In this document: positions 52,320 to 61,674 of the stretch, piece after piece | How the letters are laid out: each line of letters opens with the position of its first letter | How positions within the stretch are numbered: the first letter of the stretch is position 1 | NCBI RefSeq assembly: GCF_947488465.1 | Contig: NZ_CANKZA010000001.1 | Coordinates: forward strand, 372,001 to 436,000 | Source of the DNA: an uncultured Microbacterium sp. | GTDB taxonomy: Bacteria > Actinomycetota > Actinomycetes > Actinomycetales > Microbacteriaceae | Reading direction: 5' to 3' | Length of the DNA stretch: 64,000 bases | The notes under the pieces: model-generated | Database searches by the model: none | What the model saw: only the letters and a program-made list of their open reading frames with translations | Told to the model about the DNA's origin: nothing | Position numbers and translations under genes: made by a program

Positions 52320-52682
52320 ATGGCACAAAAGGACGATCGGGGTCGCGCCGGTGAGCAGCGCGCGGCGCGACACCTGCAGGAACACGGGTTTACCCTGCTC
52401 GATCGCAATTGGCGGTGCGCGGCGGGGGAACTCGACATCGTCGCGACAGACGGACGCCACCTGGTGGTGGTCGAGGTCAAGACGCGTCGTACCGAGTGGT
52501 TCGGTCACCCGTTCGACGCTGTCGACAAGCGCAAACGCGATCGCCTGTGGCGCGTCGCGTGTGCGTGGGTGACCGCTCATCCGGATCTCGTCCAGCGGCG
52601 GCGTCTACGCCTCGACGTCATCGGCATCACGGGGGAGGACCCCGCGACAGCCGTGCTCGAGCACCTGGTGGACCTCCGATGA
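52320..52682 (+). CDS. YraN family protein (UPF0102)
   Basis: A 120-residue protein with a restriction-endonuclease-like core: GRAGEQRAARHLQEHGFTLL, then the metal-site pattern GELDIVATDGRHLVVVEVKT (E-x-D...E-x-K) and HPFDAVDKRKRDRLWRVA. Members neighbour comM and dprA and are suspected in recombination or DNA uptake, but no activity is proven. It overlaps comM by ATGA. Confidence 0.9.
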   Translation: MAQKDDRGRAGEQRAARHLQEHGFTLLDRNWRCAAGELDIVATDGRHLVVVEVKTRRTEWFGHPFDAVDKRKRDRLWRVACAWVTAHPDLVQRRRLRLDVIGITGEDPATAVLEHLVDLR

Positions 52683-54211
52683 CGCTTGGGCGCACCTGGG
52701 GCGTGGTCCTGACCGGCCTCAGCGGCGATCTCGTCGAAGTCGAAGCCGATCTGTCGAACCAGGTTCCTGGTTTCCAGATCATCGGCCTGGCCGATAAGGC
52801 GATCGGCGAGGCCCACCAACGGGTGTACAACGCCTGCGCGAACAGCGATCTGCCCCTGCCGCGACGCAAGCTCACGGTGAATCTCTCACCGGCGAGCCTT
52901 CCGAAGCAGGGATCAGGGCTCGACGTGGCCATCGCGATTTCGGCGATCGCGACCGAGCAGGCGTTGGATGCCGCATCCCTGGCCGCGACCGTGCACATCG
53001 GTGAGCTCGGACTGGATGGTCGCTTGCGCCCCGTTCCGGGCGTCTTGCCGGCCGTTCTGGCGGCGGCGCGGGCCGGGAAGAGTCGGGTCGTCGTTCCGGC
53101 GGCCAATCGCGCGGAAGCCGAACTGGTGTCGGGTGTGGAGGTCACGGGGGCCGTCGACCTGCGGGACGTGGCGCGCCACCATGGTCTGGACGTCGACGAT
53201 GCGGGTCTCGATCCTGTGCCGATAGCCCGTATCGCGGCGTCCGTGCCCGCAGAGCGGATGGATCTCGCGGATGTCATCGGACAACAGGACGCGGTGGACG
53301 CACTGATCGTCGCCGCGGCCGGTGGTCATCACGTCCTGATGAGCGGTCCGCCGGGGGCGGGTAAAACGATGCTCGCGCGGCGGTTGCCGGGCATCTTGCC
53401 CGACCTCGATGACGACGCTGCACTCCAGACCGCCTCGTTGCGGTCCCTCGCGGGGCTACCGGTCTCGACGCTCAGCCGAACGCCGCCGTTCGAGGCGCCG
53501 CATCATTCGGCCAGCGTGGCAGCGCTCGTCGGCGGCGGGAGCCGCACCGTGCGCCCGGGCGCGATCGCGCGCGCGAGCGGCGGTGTGCTGTTCCTCGACG
53601 AGGCAGGTGAGTACAGCGGGCAGGCGCTCGACGCGCTACGGCAGCCGCTGGAGAGCGGGGAGATCGAGATCCATCGAGCCGGATTCCGCGCGAGCTTTCC
53701 TGCACGGTTCCAATTGATCCTCGCGACCAACCCGTGCCCCTGCGGGAACTACGGCGTGCCGGGAGGTGCGTGCGTGTGTCCGTCGCTGGCGATTCGCCGT
53801 TACCTGGGCAAGCTTTCGGGTCCGCTCCTGGACCGGATCGACATCGAACTGTCTCTGCAGCGGGTCGCGGTGGCGCGCCGCGCCGACGCCGATGCCGCGG
53901 CGCTGACGACCGCGGTCGCTCGCGAGCGCGTGGCGGCGGCACGGGAACGCGCCGGCGTCCGTCTGCGTGGCACCCCCTGGCGGATGAACGCCCAGGTCTC
54001 GGGCTCGTGGCTCCGCAACGGTCCGATGGCTCCCGAGCCGGCGATCCGGCGGCCGTTGGATGCCGCCCTCCACCGCGGCTCGTTGACACTGCGTGGCTAC
54101 GACCGGGTGTTGCGGGTGGCCTGGAGCGTGGTGGATTTGGCCGGACGTGACCGACTGTCGGTGGCCGACATCGGTCGTGCGCTGTATTTGAAGAAGGGGA
54201 ATCTCGCATGA
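52679..54211 (+). CDS. comM: YifB/ComM family Mg chelatase-like AAA+ ATPase
   Basis: A 510-residue protein: an N-terminal Lon-substrate-like domain (about 1-170, NLSPASLPKQGSGLDVAIAI), then an AAA+ core with Walker A MSGPPGAGKTMLARRLPGIL, Walker B VLFLDEAGEYSGQALDALRQ, sensor 1 LILATNPCPCGNYG, and the C-terminal lid. ComM is a hexameric helicase promoting branch migration during natural transformation. It sits between yraN and dprA with ATGA overlaps on both sides. Confidence 0.94.
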   Translation: MTLGRTWGVVLTGLSGDLVEVEADLSNQVPGFQIIGLADKAIGEAHQRVYNACANSDLPLPRRKLTVNLSPASLPKQGSGLDVAIAISAIATEQALDAASLAATVHIGELGLDGRLRPVPGVLPAVLAAARAGKSRVVVPAANRAEAELVSGVEVTGAVDLRDVARHHGLDVDDAGLDPVPIARIAASVPAERMDLADVIGQQDAVDALIVAAAGGHHVLMSGPPGAGKTMLARRLPGILPDLDDDAALQTASLRSLAGLPVSTLSRTPPFEAPHHSASVAALVGGGSRTVRPGAIARASGGVLFLDEAGEYSGQALDALRQPLESGEIEIHRAGFRASFPARFQLILATNPCPCGNYGVPGGACVCPSLAIRRYLGKLSGPLLDRIDIELSLQRVAVARRADADAAALTTAVARERVAAARERAGVRLRGTPWRMNAQVSGSWLRNGPMAPEPAIRRPLDAALHRGSLTLRGYDRVLRVAWSVVDLAGRDRLSVADIGRALYLKKGNLA

Positions 54212-55404
54212 TCGCGATCACTCCAGATCCCGACGCCGCGCGGACCGCACTGGGGCCGCTCCTGAGTGCCCGGGATGACGCGGGTGCCGTGACGGCCTAT
54301 GCGCGCGCGGTCTGGTCGACGCTGGCTGAGCCGGGGGACGGCGTGGCTGGCGCGCTCGTGTCGGCCTTCGGCGCCGCAGACGCTCTGGAGATCGCGCTTG
54401 CCGCCGATGCCGACATCGGCACGGCCATCGGGGCCGGGCTCGCTCCCGCCGCACTGTCGGCCGGGCGCGCCCGCTGGCTGCCGCGGCGCGAGGAGATCGC
54501 CCCCGCGCTTGCCGCCGCGCGCCGCGCGGGTGCACGGCTGCTGACGCCCGAAGATGCGGCCTGGCCCGCACGCCTCGGTGACCTGGGCGTCCATGCTCCC
54601 CTGTGCCTGTGGACACTCGGCGATGTTGCGCAGCTGAGTCCCGATGCCGGTGTGGCGTTGGTCGGTGCGCGCGCGGCCTCGGCCTACGGCGAACATGTCG
54701 CGACCGAACTGGCCGCCGAGTGTGCAGCATCCGGCATCGCCGTCGTCTCGGGCGCCGCGTATGGGATCGACGGAGCCGCACACCGCGGTGCGCTGTCTGC
54801 CGGAGGATCGACGATCGCCGTCCTGGCGGGCGGAGTGGATCGACCCTACCCGGCCGGACACCGAGACCTCATCGATCGGATCGCCGCGCACGGCGTCGTC
54901 GTCGCCGACGTGCCGTGTGGGTCGGCGCCGACCAAGTGGCGCTTTCTGGCGCGCAATCGATTGATCGCCGCGCTGTCCGATGCCACGGTGGTCGTGGAGG
55001 CGGGGTGGCGATCAGGTGCGCTGAATACGGCACACCACGCGGCGGAGATCGGACGCCCCCTCGGCGCGGTGCCGGGTCCCGTGACCAGTGCCGCGTCGGC
55101 AGGCTGCCACCGGTTGCTCCGCGAGGTGGATGCCGTGTGCATCACCGGAGCCGCCGATGTCCGAGAACTCTGCGGAATCGGCGATGAGAGCGCGACGGAC
55201 CAGGGGCTCTTCGATGCCCGTGAGTACACGGGGGAGCGCACACGCATCCTGGATGCGGTCACGGCTCGCTCGGAGCGGACCACTGCCGATGTCGCTCGGC
55301 GCAGTGGGTACGCCATCGCCGAGGCCGCAGCGCTGCTGGGTCTCCTCGAGCTCGAAGGTGCGGTGAAGCGACAGGGCGAGGGGTGGTGTCGGGCTCGGTC
55401 GTGA
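54208..55404 (+). CDS. dprA: DNA-processing protein DprA
   Basis: A 398-residue ssDNA-binding protein that loads RecA on incoming DNA. The Rossmann-like core has VALVGARAASAYGEHVATEL, VVSGAAYGIDGAAHRGALSA, and FLARNRLIAALSDATVVVEA. A C-terminal winged helix spans about 345-398 (LDAVTARSERTTADVARRSG). An extended N-terminal region precedes the core. It is the last of three tightly coupled genes. Confidence 0.95.
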   Translation: MIAITPDPDAARTALGPLLSARDDAGAVTAYARAVWSTLAEPGDGVAGALVSAFGAADALEIALAADADIGTAIGAGLAPAALSAGRARWLPRREEIAPALAAARRAGARLLTPEDAAWPARLGDLGVHAPLCLWTLGDVAQLSPDAGVALVGARAASAYGEHVATELAAECAASGIAVVSGAAYGIDGAAHRGALSAGGSTIAVLAGGVDRPYPAGHRDLIDRIAAHGVVVADVPCGSAPTKWRFLARNRLIAALSDATVVVEAGWRSGALNTAHHAAEIGRPLGAVPGPVTSAASAGCHRLLREVDAVCITGAADVRELCGIGDESATDQGLFDAREYTGERTRILDAVTARSERTTADVARRSGYAIAEAAALLGLLELEGAVKRQGEGWCRARS

Positions 55405-55452
55405 CGGTGTGGCCGACGCCGCCCGGGAGGTGGAAGAGGGCATGCTGGAGTC

Positions 55453-56352
55453 ATGCGGATCTCGGAAGCTGCCGATACCTGGGCGCGCGAGCTGACCCAC
55501 GTGCGCCGCCTGGCGACGGCCACGGTCCGGGCGTACCGTAGCGACCTCCGTGACTTCGCGGCAGCCCTGGATGATCCGATGCTGGTGGATGTCGATCTCG
55601 AGATGCTTCGCGAGTGGCTCTGGCGCGCCACGCAGCGGGGAGACGCGCGGTCGACGCTGGCGCGACGCGCGGCATCCGTGCGCGGATTTTTCGCGTGGGC
55701 GGCCGATGAGCAGCTTGTTCCGCTCGACCCGAGTCTCCGCCTCGTGTCGCCCAAACGAGGACGGACACTGCCCACCATCGCGACCGCACCCACGATGACC
55801 ACCGTGCTCGACGGCGCGCGGGCGCGGGCGGTGGACGGTGACCCGGTCGCGCTTCGCGATGCAGCCCTGCTCGAACTGCTGTACGCGGCCGCGCTGCGTG
55901 TCTCGGAGGTCTGCGGGACGGACCTCGACGATCTCGACCGATCGCGGCGGACGGTCCGTGTTCTCGGCAAGGGCGGCAAGGAGCGCGTCGTGCCCTATGG
56001 AGGTCCGGCCGCCGAGGCGCTCGAGGCGTATGTGGTGCGGGGTCGTCCGGTACTCGTCGGGCGTGGCGCGGGGACAGGCGCGGTGTTCGTTGGTGCGCGG
56101 GGAGCTCGACTCGGCGCGCGCTCGGCCTACGAGATCGTCTCCCGCACGGTCGCCCCGGCGCTGGGCGCCGCTGCGGTCGGCCCCCACGCGCTGCGGCATT
56201 CCGCAGCGACGCATCTCCTCGATGGGGGTGCTGACCTGCGCACGGTCCAGGAAATGCTCGGCCATGCGAGCCTGGGAACAACGCAGATCTATACGCACGT
56301 GTCAGCTGAGAAGCTGACTGCGACCTACCGACTGGCCCATCCGCGCGCATGA
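55453..56352 (+). CDS. xerC: Tyrosine recombinase XerC
   Basis: A chromosome-dimer resolving recombinase (299 residues). The SAM-like N-terminal domain spans about 1-90, and the catalytic set is complete: R149 ([10 protein letters not shown]), K173 ([11 protein letters not shown]), H245 and R248 ([11 protein letters not shown]), H271 (LGHASLG) and Tyr nucleophile Y280 (TQIYTHV). Location beside comM/dprA and before rpsB is the standard actinobacterial XerC locus, so it is a housekeeping Xer protein and not a phage integrase. XerD is elsewhere. Confidence 0.93.
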   Translation: MRISEAADTWARELTHVRRLATATVRAYRSDLRDFAAALDDPMLVDVDLEMLREWLWRATQRGDARSTLARRAASVRGFFAWAADEQLVPLDPSLRLVSPKRGRTLPTIATAPTMTTVLDGARARAVDGDPVALRDAALLELLYAAALRVSEVCGTDLDDLDRSRRTVRVLGKGGKERVVPYGGPAAEALEAYVVRGRPVLVGRGAGTGAVFVGARGARLGARSAYEIVSRTVAPALGAAAVGPHALRHSAATHLLDGGADLRTVQEMLGHASLGTTQIYTHVSAEKLTATYRLAHPRA

Positions 56353-56377
56353 ATGTGGCGGCCGGTGGCCTGGTCTG

Positions 56378-56584
56378 ATGATCGCTCGCGGCCTCCGTGC
56401 ACTCGTCGTCGCCACCCTGGCAGTAGCACTGTGCGGGTGCGCGCCGGAATCGCCGAACCCGCCATTTACGGCGAGTGGCGCGCCGACGGCGCCGACAGTG
56501 CAGGGCAACAGCAACGCCGTTACCGCGACGGCGCTGGGCGCGGTCGCCGATCAGGGCGAGGCCAACTCCATCGCCCCGCGTTGA
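56378..56584 (+). CDS. Small predicted lipoprotein
   Basis: A 68-residue open frame with a basic N terminus, hydrophobic stretch LRALVVATLAVALCGC and Cys21 as possible lipidation site (LCGC, with an uncommon Cys at -2). The mature part is Pro/Thr/Ala-rich and low complexity (PNPPFTASGAPTAPTVQG). The ribosome site is weak. It is squeezed between xerC and the convergent M23 peptidase gene. Function unknown. Confidence 0.55.
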   Translation: MIARGLRALVVATLAVALCGCAPESPNPPFTASGAPTAPTVQGNSNAVTATALGAVADQGEANSIAPR

Positions 56585-56593
56585 GGCACATCC

Positions 56594-57106
56594 TCAACAG
56601 CACGGCAGGAGTACGGCGCGCGGAACGTTGCGCAGCAGCACGATCGGGCTGATGTACTCGCCGTTCTCCCGCACCCCGAAGTGCACCGCTCCAGCCGGAG
56701 TGTGCCCGCCGGTCGACACGCTGCCCACGGTGTCTCCCGCCCGGACGACGGCGCCGACCGGCACCGTGGCGGCCACCGGCTCCAGCGTGCTGACGAGACC
56801 GACGCCGTGATCGATCGTCACGATCGGGCGCCCGGCGACATCGCCGGCGAACGCGACGACGCCAGCGGCGGGGGCCGCCACGCGCGCGCCGATCGGAGCA
56901 CCGAGATCGATGCCGCGATGTCCCGGCCCATAGCGGTGCGCGGGAGCGCGGTAGGGCTCGATGATGTGTGGCGGGTCGACCGGCCATTGCCAGCCCGCGA
57001 GTCGCGCGGAGGTGGCGGGCACGGCGGGAGAGCTCGGTACGGTCGCGCCGGTCCACACCAGAGCGACGAGCAGGATGCCGGTGACGATGTGCATGGAGGC
57101 CAGCAT
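56594..57106 (-). CDS. M23 family metallopeptidase
   Basis: A 170-residue secreted LytM/peptidase M23 protein. A signal or anchor helix (MHIVTGILLVALVWTG) is followed by the peptidase domain: RYGPGHRGIDLGAPIGARVA has the zinc ligands H-x3-D, and PAGAVHFGVRENGEYISPIV has the H-x-H-like second half (only VHFGV; the preceding His of HxH is replaced by Val, so the zinc site may be incomplete). Start options are ATG 57160, 57106 and 57094; none has a strong ribosome site and 57106 is a compromise. It likely binds or cuts peptidoglycan cross-bridges. Confidence 0.75.
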   Translation of the reverse strand: MLASMHIVTGILLVALVWTGATVPSSPAVPATSARLAGWQWPVDPPHIIEPYRAPAHRYGPGHRGIDLGAPIGARVAAPAAGVVAFAGDVAGRPIVTIDHGVGLVSTLEPVAATVPVGAVVRAGDTVGSVSTGGHTPAGAVHFGVRENGEYISPIVLLRNVPRAVLLPCC

Positions 57107-57196
57107 CGCCGCGTCACACCGCGTCGGCGGGACGAGATCGTCGATCCGTGGACAACTCATCGCCAGAGCCGACGGGGGAGGAGGCTCTGCGACTGA

Positions 57197-57407
57197 TACA
57201 CTGAAAGGGCATCCCGCGTGTCGGGGTGACTCCGCGTGCCCATAGCACCGCGAGAGCTTTTCGCTCTCGCATCGCGGCATCCACATCCCAGGTCTTTCCG
57301 CTCCGGCGGAGGGTGGGTGTGCGCCGGGCACCAGGCTTGCCGTGACCGACCGGTCCGGCAAGGACAACCGAAAGGGCGCCTCCGTGCGCCGGAACAGGAG
57401 AACGGCC
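57197..57407 (+). promoter_or_regulatory. rpsB promoter and structured leader
   Basis: An extended -10 element (TGA-TACACT, box 57197-57202) could start a leader of about 200 nt. It contains two clear hairpins: GCGAGAGC/GCTCTCGC (57250-57270) and CTTGCCG/CGGCAAG (57336-57362) with an inner GACCG/CGGTC. The sequence GTGCGCCGG occurs twice, at about 57319 and 57384, near the ribosome site. Such leaders often mediate ribosomal-protein feedback; that role is inferred. Confidence 0.45.
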
Positions 57408-58310
57408 ATGGCCGTCGTCACTATTCGCCAGCTGCTCGACAGCGGCGTTCACTTCGGACACCAGACTCGGCGCTGGAACCCGAAGGTCAAGCGCTTCATC
57501 CTCACGGAGCGCTCCGGCATCCACATCATCGACCTGCAGCAGTCGCTCGGGTACATCGACAAGGCGTACGAGTTCGTCCGCGAAACGGTGGCCCACGGTG
57601 GCACCGTGCTGTTCGTCGGCACGAAGAAGCAGGCGCAGGAAGTCATCGCGGAGCAGGCCACGCGCGTCGGCCAGCCCTACGTGAACCAGCGGTGGCTCGG
57701 TGGACTTCTCACCAACTTCCAGACGATCTCCAAGCGTCTTGCCCGGATGAAGGAGCTCGAGGAGCTCGACTACGAGGTTCCCGCGAACAGCGGCTTCACG
57801 AAGAAGGAACTCCTGCTGAAGAAGCGCGAGCTCGACAAGCTGCACAAGTCGCTCGGTGGTATCCGCAACCTCACCAAGACGCCGTCGGCAATCTGGGTGG
57901 TCGACGCCAAGCGCGAGCACCTCGCGATCGACGAGGCCAAGAAGCTCGGCATCCCCGTCATCGGCATTCTCGACACGAACGCCGACCCGGACGAGTTCCA
58001 GTTCCCGATCCCGGGCAACGACGACGCGATCCGCTCGGTGGGCCTGCTGACCCGCATCATCGCGGACGCCGCTGCAGAGGGACTCATCCAGCGTCACCAG
58101 CCGACCGACGAGGCTCAGGCCGCAGAGCCGCTCGCCGACTGGGAGCTCGCACTTCTCGAGACCCCCGTCGTCACCGATGTCGCCGAGGTGGAGACCATCG
58201 CCACCGAGTCCGACGCCGACCGTGCCGGTGCTGCCGCCGCGGCCGAGGTCGCCGGTGAGCCGGCCGTTGAGGCCGACGCTGCCGAGGCCGTCGCGGACGC
58301 CGCGGAGTAA
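57408..58310 (+). CDS. rpsB: 30S ribosomal protein S2
   Basis: S2 with the signature [37 protein letters not shown] and [20 protein letters not shown]. At 300 residues it is longer than the usual 240-260 because of an acidic Ala/Glu/Asp-rich C-terminal tail of about 55 residues. ATG 57408 has CAGGAGAAC upstream. Cotranscribed with tsf. Confidence 0.97.
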   Translation: MAVVTIRQLLDSGVHFGHQTRRWNPKVKRFILTERSGIHIIDLQQSLGYIDKAYEFVRETVAHGGTVLFVGTKKQAQEVIAEQATRVGQPYVNQRWLGGLLTNFQTISKRLARMKELEELDYEVPANSGFTKKELLLKKRELDKLHKSLGGIRNLTKTPSAIWVVDAKREHLAIDEAKKLGIPVIGILDTNADPDEFQFPIPGNDDAIRSVGLLTRIIADAAAEGLIQRHQPTDEAQAAEPLADWELALLETPVVTDVAEVETIATESDADRAGAAAAAEVAGEPAVEADAAEAVADAAE

Positions 58311-58402
58311 CTCCGCCACCGGACACCGTCCCGGCCGGCGCGCAGAGATGCGGCCGGCCGGGACATCCACGAGAACTCACCACAACCTAGGAGCCACCAC
58401 CC

Positions 58403-59230
58403 ATGGCAAACTTCACGATCGCTGACATCAAGACGCTGCGCGAGCAGCTCGGCACGGGAATGGTCGACACCAAGAAGGCGCTCGAGGAAGCCGACGGCGA
58501 CCTCGAGAAGGCTGTCGAGATCCTGCGCCTCAAGGGAGCGAAGGGCAACGCGAAGCGTGCCGACCGCTCCACGAGCGAGGGTCTCGTCGCCGCCGCTGAG
58601 GTGGACGGCAAGGTCACGGTCATCGAGCTGAACACCGAGACCGACTTCGTCGCGAAGAACGACCGCTTCATCGCACTGGCCGACAACGTGCTCGCTGCTG
58701 CGGCCGCCGTCGGCGCTGACTCGGTCGAGGCCGCTCTCGCTGCCGACGCCCACGGTCAGTCCGTCGCCGACCTCATCTCCGGTGAGGCCGCGATCCTCGG
58801 CGAGAAGGTCGAGCTTCGCCGCGTCCGTACGCTCGTCGGCGACGCGTTCGAGATCTACCTGCACAAGACCAGCAAGGACCTGCCCCCGCAGATCGGCGTC
58901 GTGGTCGCGTACTCGGGTACCGATGCCGAGACCGCGCGCAGCATCGCGCAGCACATCTCGTTCGCCAACCCGACGTACCTGTCGCGCGCGGATGTTCCCG
59001 AGGCCGAGGTCGAGAAGGAGCGCGAGATCGTGACCGAGATCTCCCGCAACGAAGGCAAGCCCGAAGCCGCTCTGCCCAAGATCGTCGAAGGACGTGTCGG
59101 CGCGTTCTTCAAGCAGGTCGCCCTGCTTGACCAGGACTATGCGAAGGACAACAAGCTGTCCGTCGCGAAGGTCGCTGAGGCCGCCGGCATCACTGTCACG
59201 GACTTCGCCCGCTTCAAGGTCGGCGCGTAA
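58403..59230 (+). CDS. tsf: Elongation factor Ts
   Basis: The EF-Tu nucleotide exchange factor (275 residues). The N-terminal UBA-like domain reads IKTLREQLGTGMVDTKKALE, followed by LNTETDFVAKNDRF, the motif that displaces Mg2+ from EF-Tu. A strong terminator follows. Confidence 0.97.
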   Translation: MANFTIADIKTLREQLGTGMVDTKKALEEADGDLEKAVEILRLKGAKGNAKRADRSTSEGLVAAAEVDGKVTVIELNTETDFVAKNDRFIALADNVLAAAAAVGADSVEAALAADAHGQSVADLISGEAAILGEKVELRRVRTLVGDAFEIYLHKTSKDLPPQIGVVVAYSGTDAETARSIAQHISFANPTYLSRADVPEAEVEKEREIVTEISRNEGKPEAALPKIVEGRVGAFFKQVALLDQDYAKDNKLSVAKVAEAAGITVTDFARFKVGA

Positions 59231-59240
59231 GCAATCGACA

Positions 59241-59270
59241 GGGCCCGCATCTTCGGATGCGGGCCCTTTT
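59241..59270 (+). terminator. Rho-independent terminator after tsf
   Basis: An 11-bp perfect stem GGGCCCGCATC / GATGCGGGCCC closed by a TTCG tetraloop and followed by TTTT. Confidence 0.9.
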
Positions 59271-59315
59271 CGATGCCTCCGTTTTCGATAGTCTGCATCC
59301 GAGAAGAGGAACCAC

Positions 59316-60035
59316 GTGATCGATGAGAACACCGGACGCCGTCGCGTCCTTCTGAAGCTGTCCGGCGAGGCGTTCGGGGGAGGGCAGCTGGGGGTGAACC
59401 CGGATGTCGTCGGCCAGATCGCGCGCGAAATCGCCGCTGCGGCCGACCAGGTCGAGATTGCCATCGTCGTCGGCGGGGGAAACTTCTTCCGCGGTGCGGA
59501 GCTCAGCCAGCGTGGAATGGACCGGGGACGCGCCGACTACATGGGCATGCTCGGTACCGTGATGAACGCTCTCGCTCTCCAGGACTTCTTGGAGCAGGCG
59601 GGGGCGGCCACCCGCGTGCAGTCGGCAATTGCCATGACGCAGGTCGCCGAGCCGTACATCCCGCGCCGCGCCGAGCGCCACATGGAGAAGGGGCGCGTGG
59701 TCATCTTCGGTGCCGGAGCCGGGTTGCCGTACTTCTCGACCGATACCGTCGCCGCCCAGCGCGCCTTGGAGATCGGAGCGGATGAGGTCCTCGTCGCCAA
59801 GAACGGCGTCGACGGCGTCTACACGGCCGATCCGAAGAAGGATGCCGGCGCGACCAAAATCGACCGCATCACCTATCAGGACGCCCTGCAGCGTGGCCTC
59901 AAGGTCGTCGACTCGACAGCCTTCAGCCTCTGCATGGACAACGGAATCGACATGCGCGTGTTCGGCATGGAGCCGGCGGGCAATGTCACCCGGGCGCTTG
60001 TGGGGGAGACGATCGGCACGCTCGTCACGGTCTGA
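59316..60035 (+). CDS. pyrH: UMP kinase
   Basis: An amino-acid-kinase-fold enzyme (239 residues) phosphorylating [51 protein letters not shown] and [20 protein letters not shown] are the family signatures. GTG 59316 has AGAGGA upstream, and TAGTCT at 59289 is a plausible -10 element after the tsf terminator. Confidence 0.96.
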   Translation: MIDENTGRRRVLLKLSGEAFGGGQLGVNPDVVGQIAREIAAAADQVEIAIVVGGGNFFRGAELSQRGMDRGRADYMGMLGTVMNALALQDFLEQAGAATRVQSAIAMTQVAEPYIPRRAERHMEKGRVVIFGAGAGLPYFSTDTVAAQRALEIGADEVLVAKNGVDGVYTADPKKDAGATKIDRITYQDALQRGLKVVDSTAFSLCMDNGIDMRVFGMEPAGNVTRALVGETIGTLVTV

Positions 60036-60091
60036 GTTCCGGCGGTCCCCGGCACTAGACTTGCAAGGACGTACCGACGAATGGAGTGACC

Positions 60092-60646
60092 GTGATCGCC
60101 GAGATCCTGGCAGACACGAAGACGCGCATGGCCCGCGCCGTGGAGTCGGCGAAGGAGGACTTCGCCACCGTCCGCACGGGCCGTGCCAACCCGCAACTCT
60201 TCCAGAAGATCCTGGTCGACTACTACGGATCACCGACCCCCCTGGCACAGCTCGCGTCGTTGAACAATCCGGAGGCGCGAACGCTCATCGTCACGCCGTA
60301 CGACAAGTCGGCGCTCAAGGCGATCGAGCAGGCCATTCGCGACACCCCCAACATCGGCGCGAACCCCACCAACGACGGCAACATCGTGCGCGTGACGTTG
60401 CCCGAGCTCACGGCGGATCGCCGCAAGGAGTACGTGAAGATCGTCCGCACCAAGGGTGAGGACGCCAAGGTGCACCTTCGGGGCATCCGCCGCAAATCCA
60501 AGGATGAGCTCGACGCACTCAAGAGCGAGGTCGGCGAAGACGACCTCGCCCGGGCCGAGAAGGAACTCGACGCCCTCACGCGCGCGCACGTCGACGAGGT
60601 CGACGCGGCGTTGGGGCGCAAAGAGGCCGAACTGCTCGAGGTCTGA
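60092..60646 (+). CDS. frr: Ribosome recycling factor
   Basis: Splits post-termination ribosomes with EF-G (184 residues). It has [20 protein letters not shown], the conserved TGRANPQLF, and [22 protein letters not shown] 60092 is chosen because GGAG lies five bases upstream and the length then matches the family; GTG 60086 is two codons earlier. TAGACT (60056-60061) is a likely -10 box. Confidence 0.96.
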   Translation: MIAEILADTKTRMARAVESAKEDFATVRTGRANPQLFQKILVDYYGSPTPLAQLASLNNPEARTLIVTPYDKSALKAIEQAIRDTPNIGANPTNDGNIVRVTLPELTADRRKEYVKIVRTKGEDAKVHLRGIRRKSKDELDALKSEVGEDDLARAEKELDALTRAHVDEVDAALGRKEAELLEV

Positions 60647-60654
60647 GACCGTCG

Positions 60655-61674
60655 ATGACCGATCCTTCGGACTCCGCGGCGACGGGTGATGCCCCGCCGC
60701 CGTCGCGCACGACGCGGCGGGTGACGGAGAACAATCCGTCCTTCCAGGCACACGTTCGTGCGGCCCGGAGCGAGCTCGAACAGCACGTCGGCAAGGCGCG
60801 CGCGGATTTCGAACACGTGCAGGAACGGATCAACGAACGGACGGGGCGCAACCTCCTTCTTGCCGTGCTGATCTCGTTGGCGATCGGCGCGATCGTTCTC
60901 GGGTCGTTGCTCTTCGTGAAGTGGCTCTTCTTGATCTTCGCGATCCCCGTATGTCTTCTGGGTCTCTTCGAGTTCTCGCGCGCACTGCAGACCTCCGGGC
61001 GACGGGTCGATGTGTGGCCGCAGTTGGTCGCCGGGGCCGTCATCACGGCATCCGGCTTCTTCGTCGGTCACTGGACGCACTGGGTGATCACGTTCACCGC
61101 TGTCGCCTTCGTCGTGGTGTGGCGGATGCTCGGTCAGATGGTGGCCGCAGACGGGCGAAGCTACGGCGACGTGCTCTCGGATGTGCTGGTCGCCGGATTC
61201 ATCCCGATCTACGTCCCGTTTCTGGCGAGCTTCGCTCTCCTGTTGCTGCGGCAAGACCAGGGCGAGTATTGGGTGCTCGCGATGATCGCGACGGTCGTCG
61301 CCGCCGATACGGGGGCCTACGCGAGCGGCCTTGCGTTCGGTCGCCACCCGATGGCTCCCCGCATCAGCCCCAAGAAGACGTGGGAGGGCTTTGCGGGCGC
61401 AGCTCTTGCCGCTGCACTCGTCGCGACGCTGTTCGCGATCTTCGTCTTGCACGCGCCGGCATGGGCGGGCGCGATCTTCGGCCTCGTCGTGTTGGCGTCG
61501 GCGACCATCGGTGATCTCGGGGAGTCGATGATCAAGCGCGACATGGGGATCAAAGACATGAGCTCGTGGCTTCCGGGTCACGGCGGCGTTCTGGACCGGC
61601 TTGATTCGATCCTTCCGTCGGCGCCGGCGGCGCTCGCGATGTACTTTCTCTTCTTCCCCCTGGTGACGTCATGA
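60655..61674 (+). CDS. cdsA: Phosphatidate cytidylyltransferase
   Basis: An integral membrane enzyme making CDP-diacylglycerol (339 residues, about eight membrane helices). The C-terminal signature SATIGDLGESMIKRDMGIKD with GHGGVLDRLDSI is complete, as is the preceding PKKTWEGFAGA. About 60 extra soluble residues at the N terminus form a charged helix (AARSELEQHVGKARADFEHV), a lineage feature. It overlaps the next gene by ATGA. Confidence 0.95.
   Translation: MTDPSDSAATGDAPPPSRTTRRVTENNPSFQAHVRAARSELEQHVGKARADFEHVQERINERTGRNLLLAVLISLAIGAIVLGSLLFVKWLFLIFAIPVCLLGLFEFSRALQTSGRRVDVWPQLVAGAVITASGFFVGHWTHWVITFTAVAFVVVWRMLGQMVAADGRSYGDVLSDVLVAGFIPIYVPFLASFALLLLRQDQGEYWVLAMIATVVAADTGAYASGLAFGRHPMAPRISPKKTWEGFAGAALAAALVATLFAIFVLHAPAWAGAIFGLVVLASATIGDLGESMIKRDMGIKDMSSWLPGHGGVLDRLDSILPSAPAALAMYFLFFPLVTS

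Noticed and set aside
55453..56352. Tyrosine recombinase as a mobile-element integrase
   Set aside because: Complete XerC motifs, XerC length and the standard dprA-xerC-rpsB neighbourhood make it the housekeeping enzyme.
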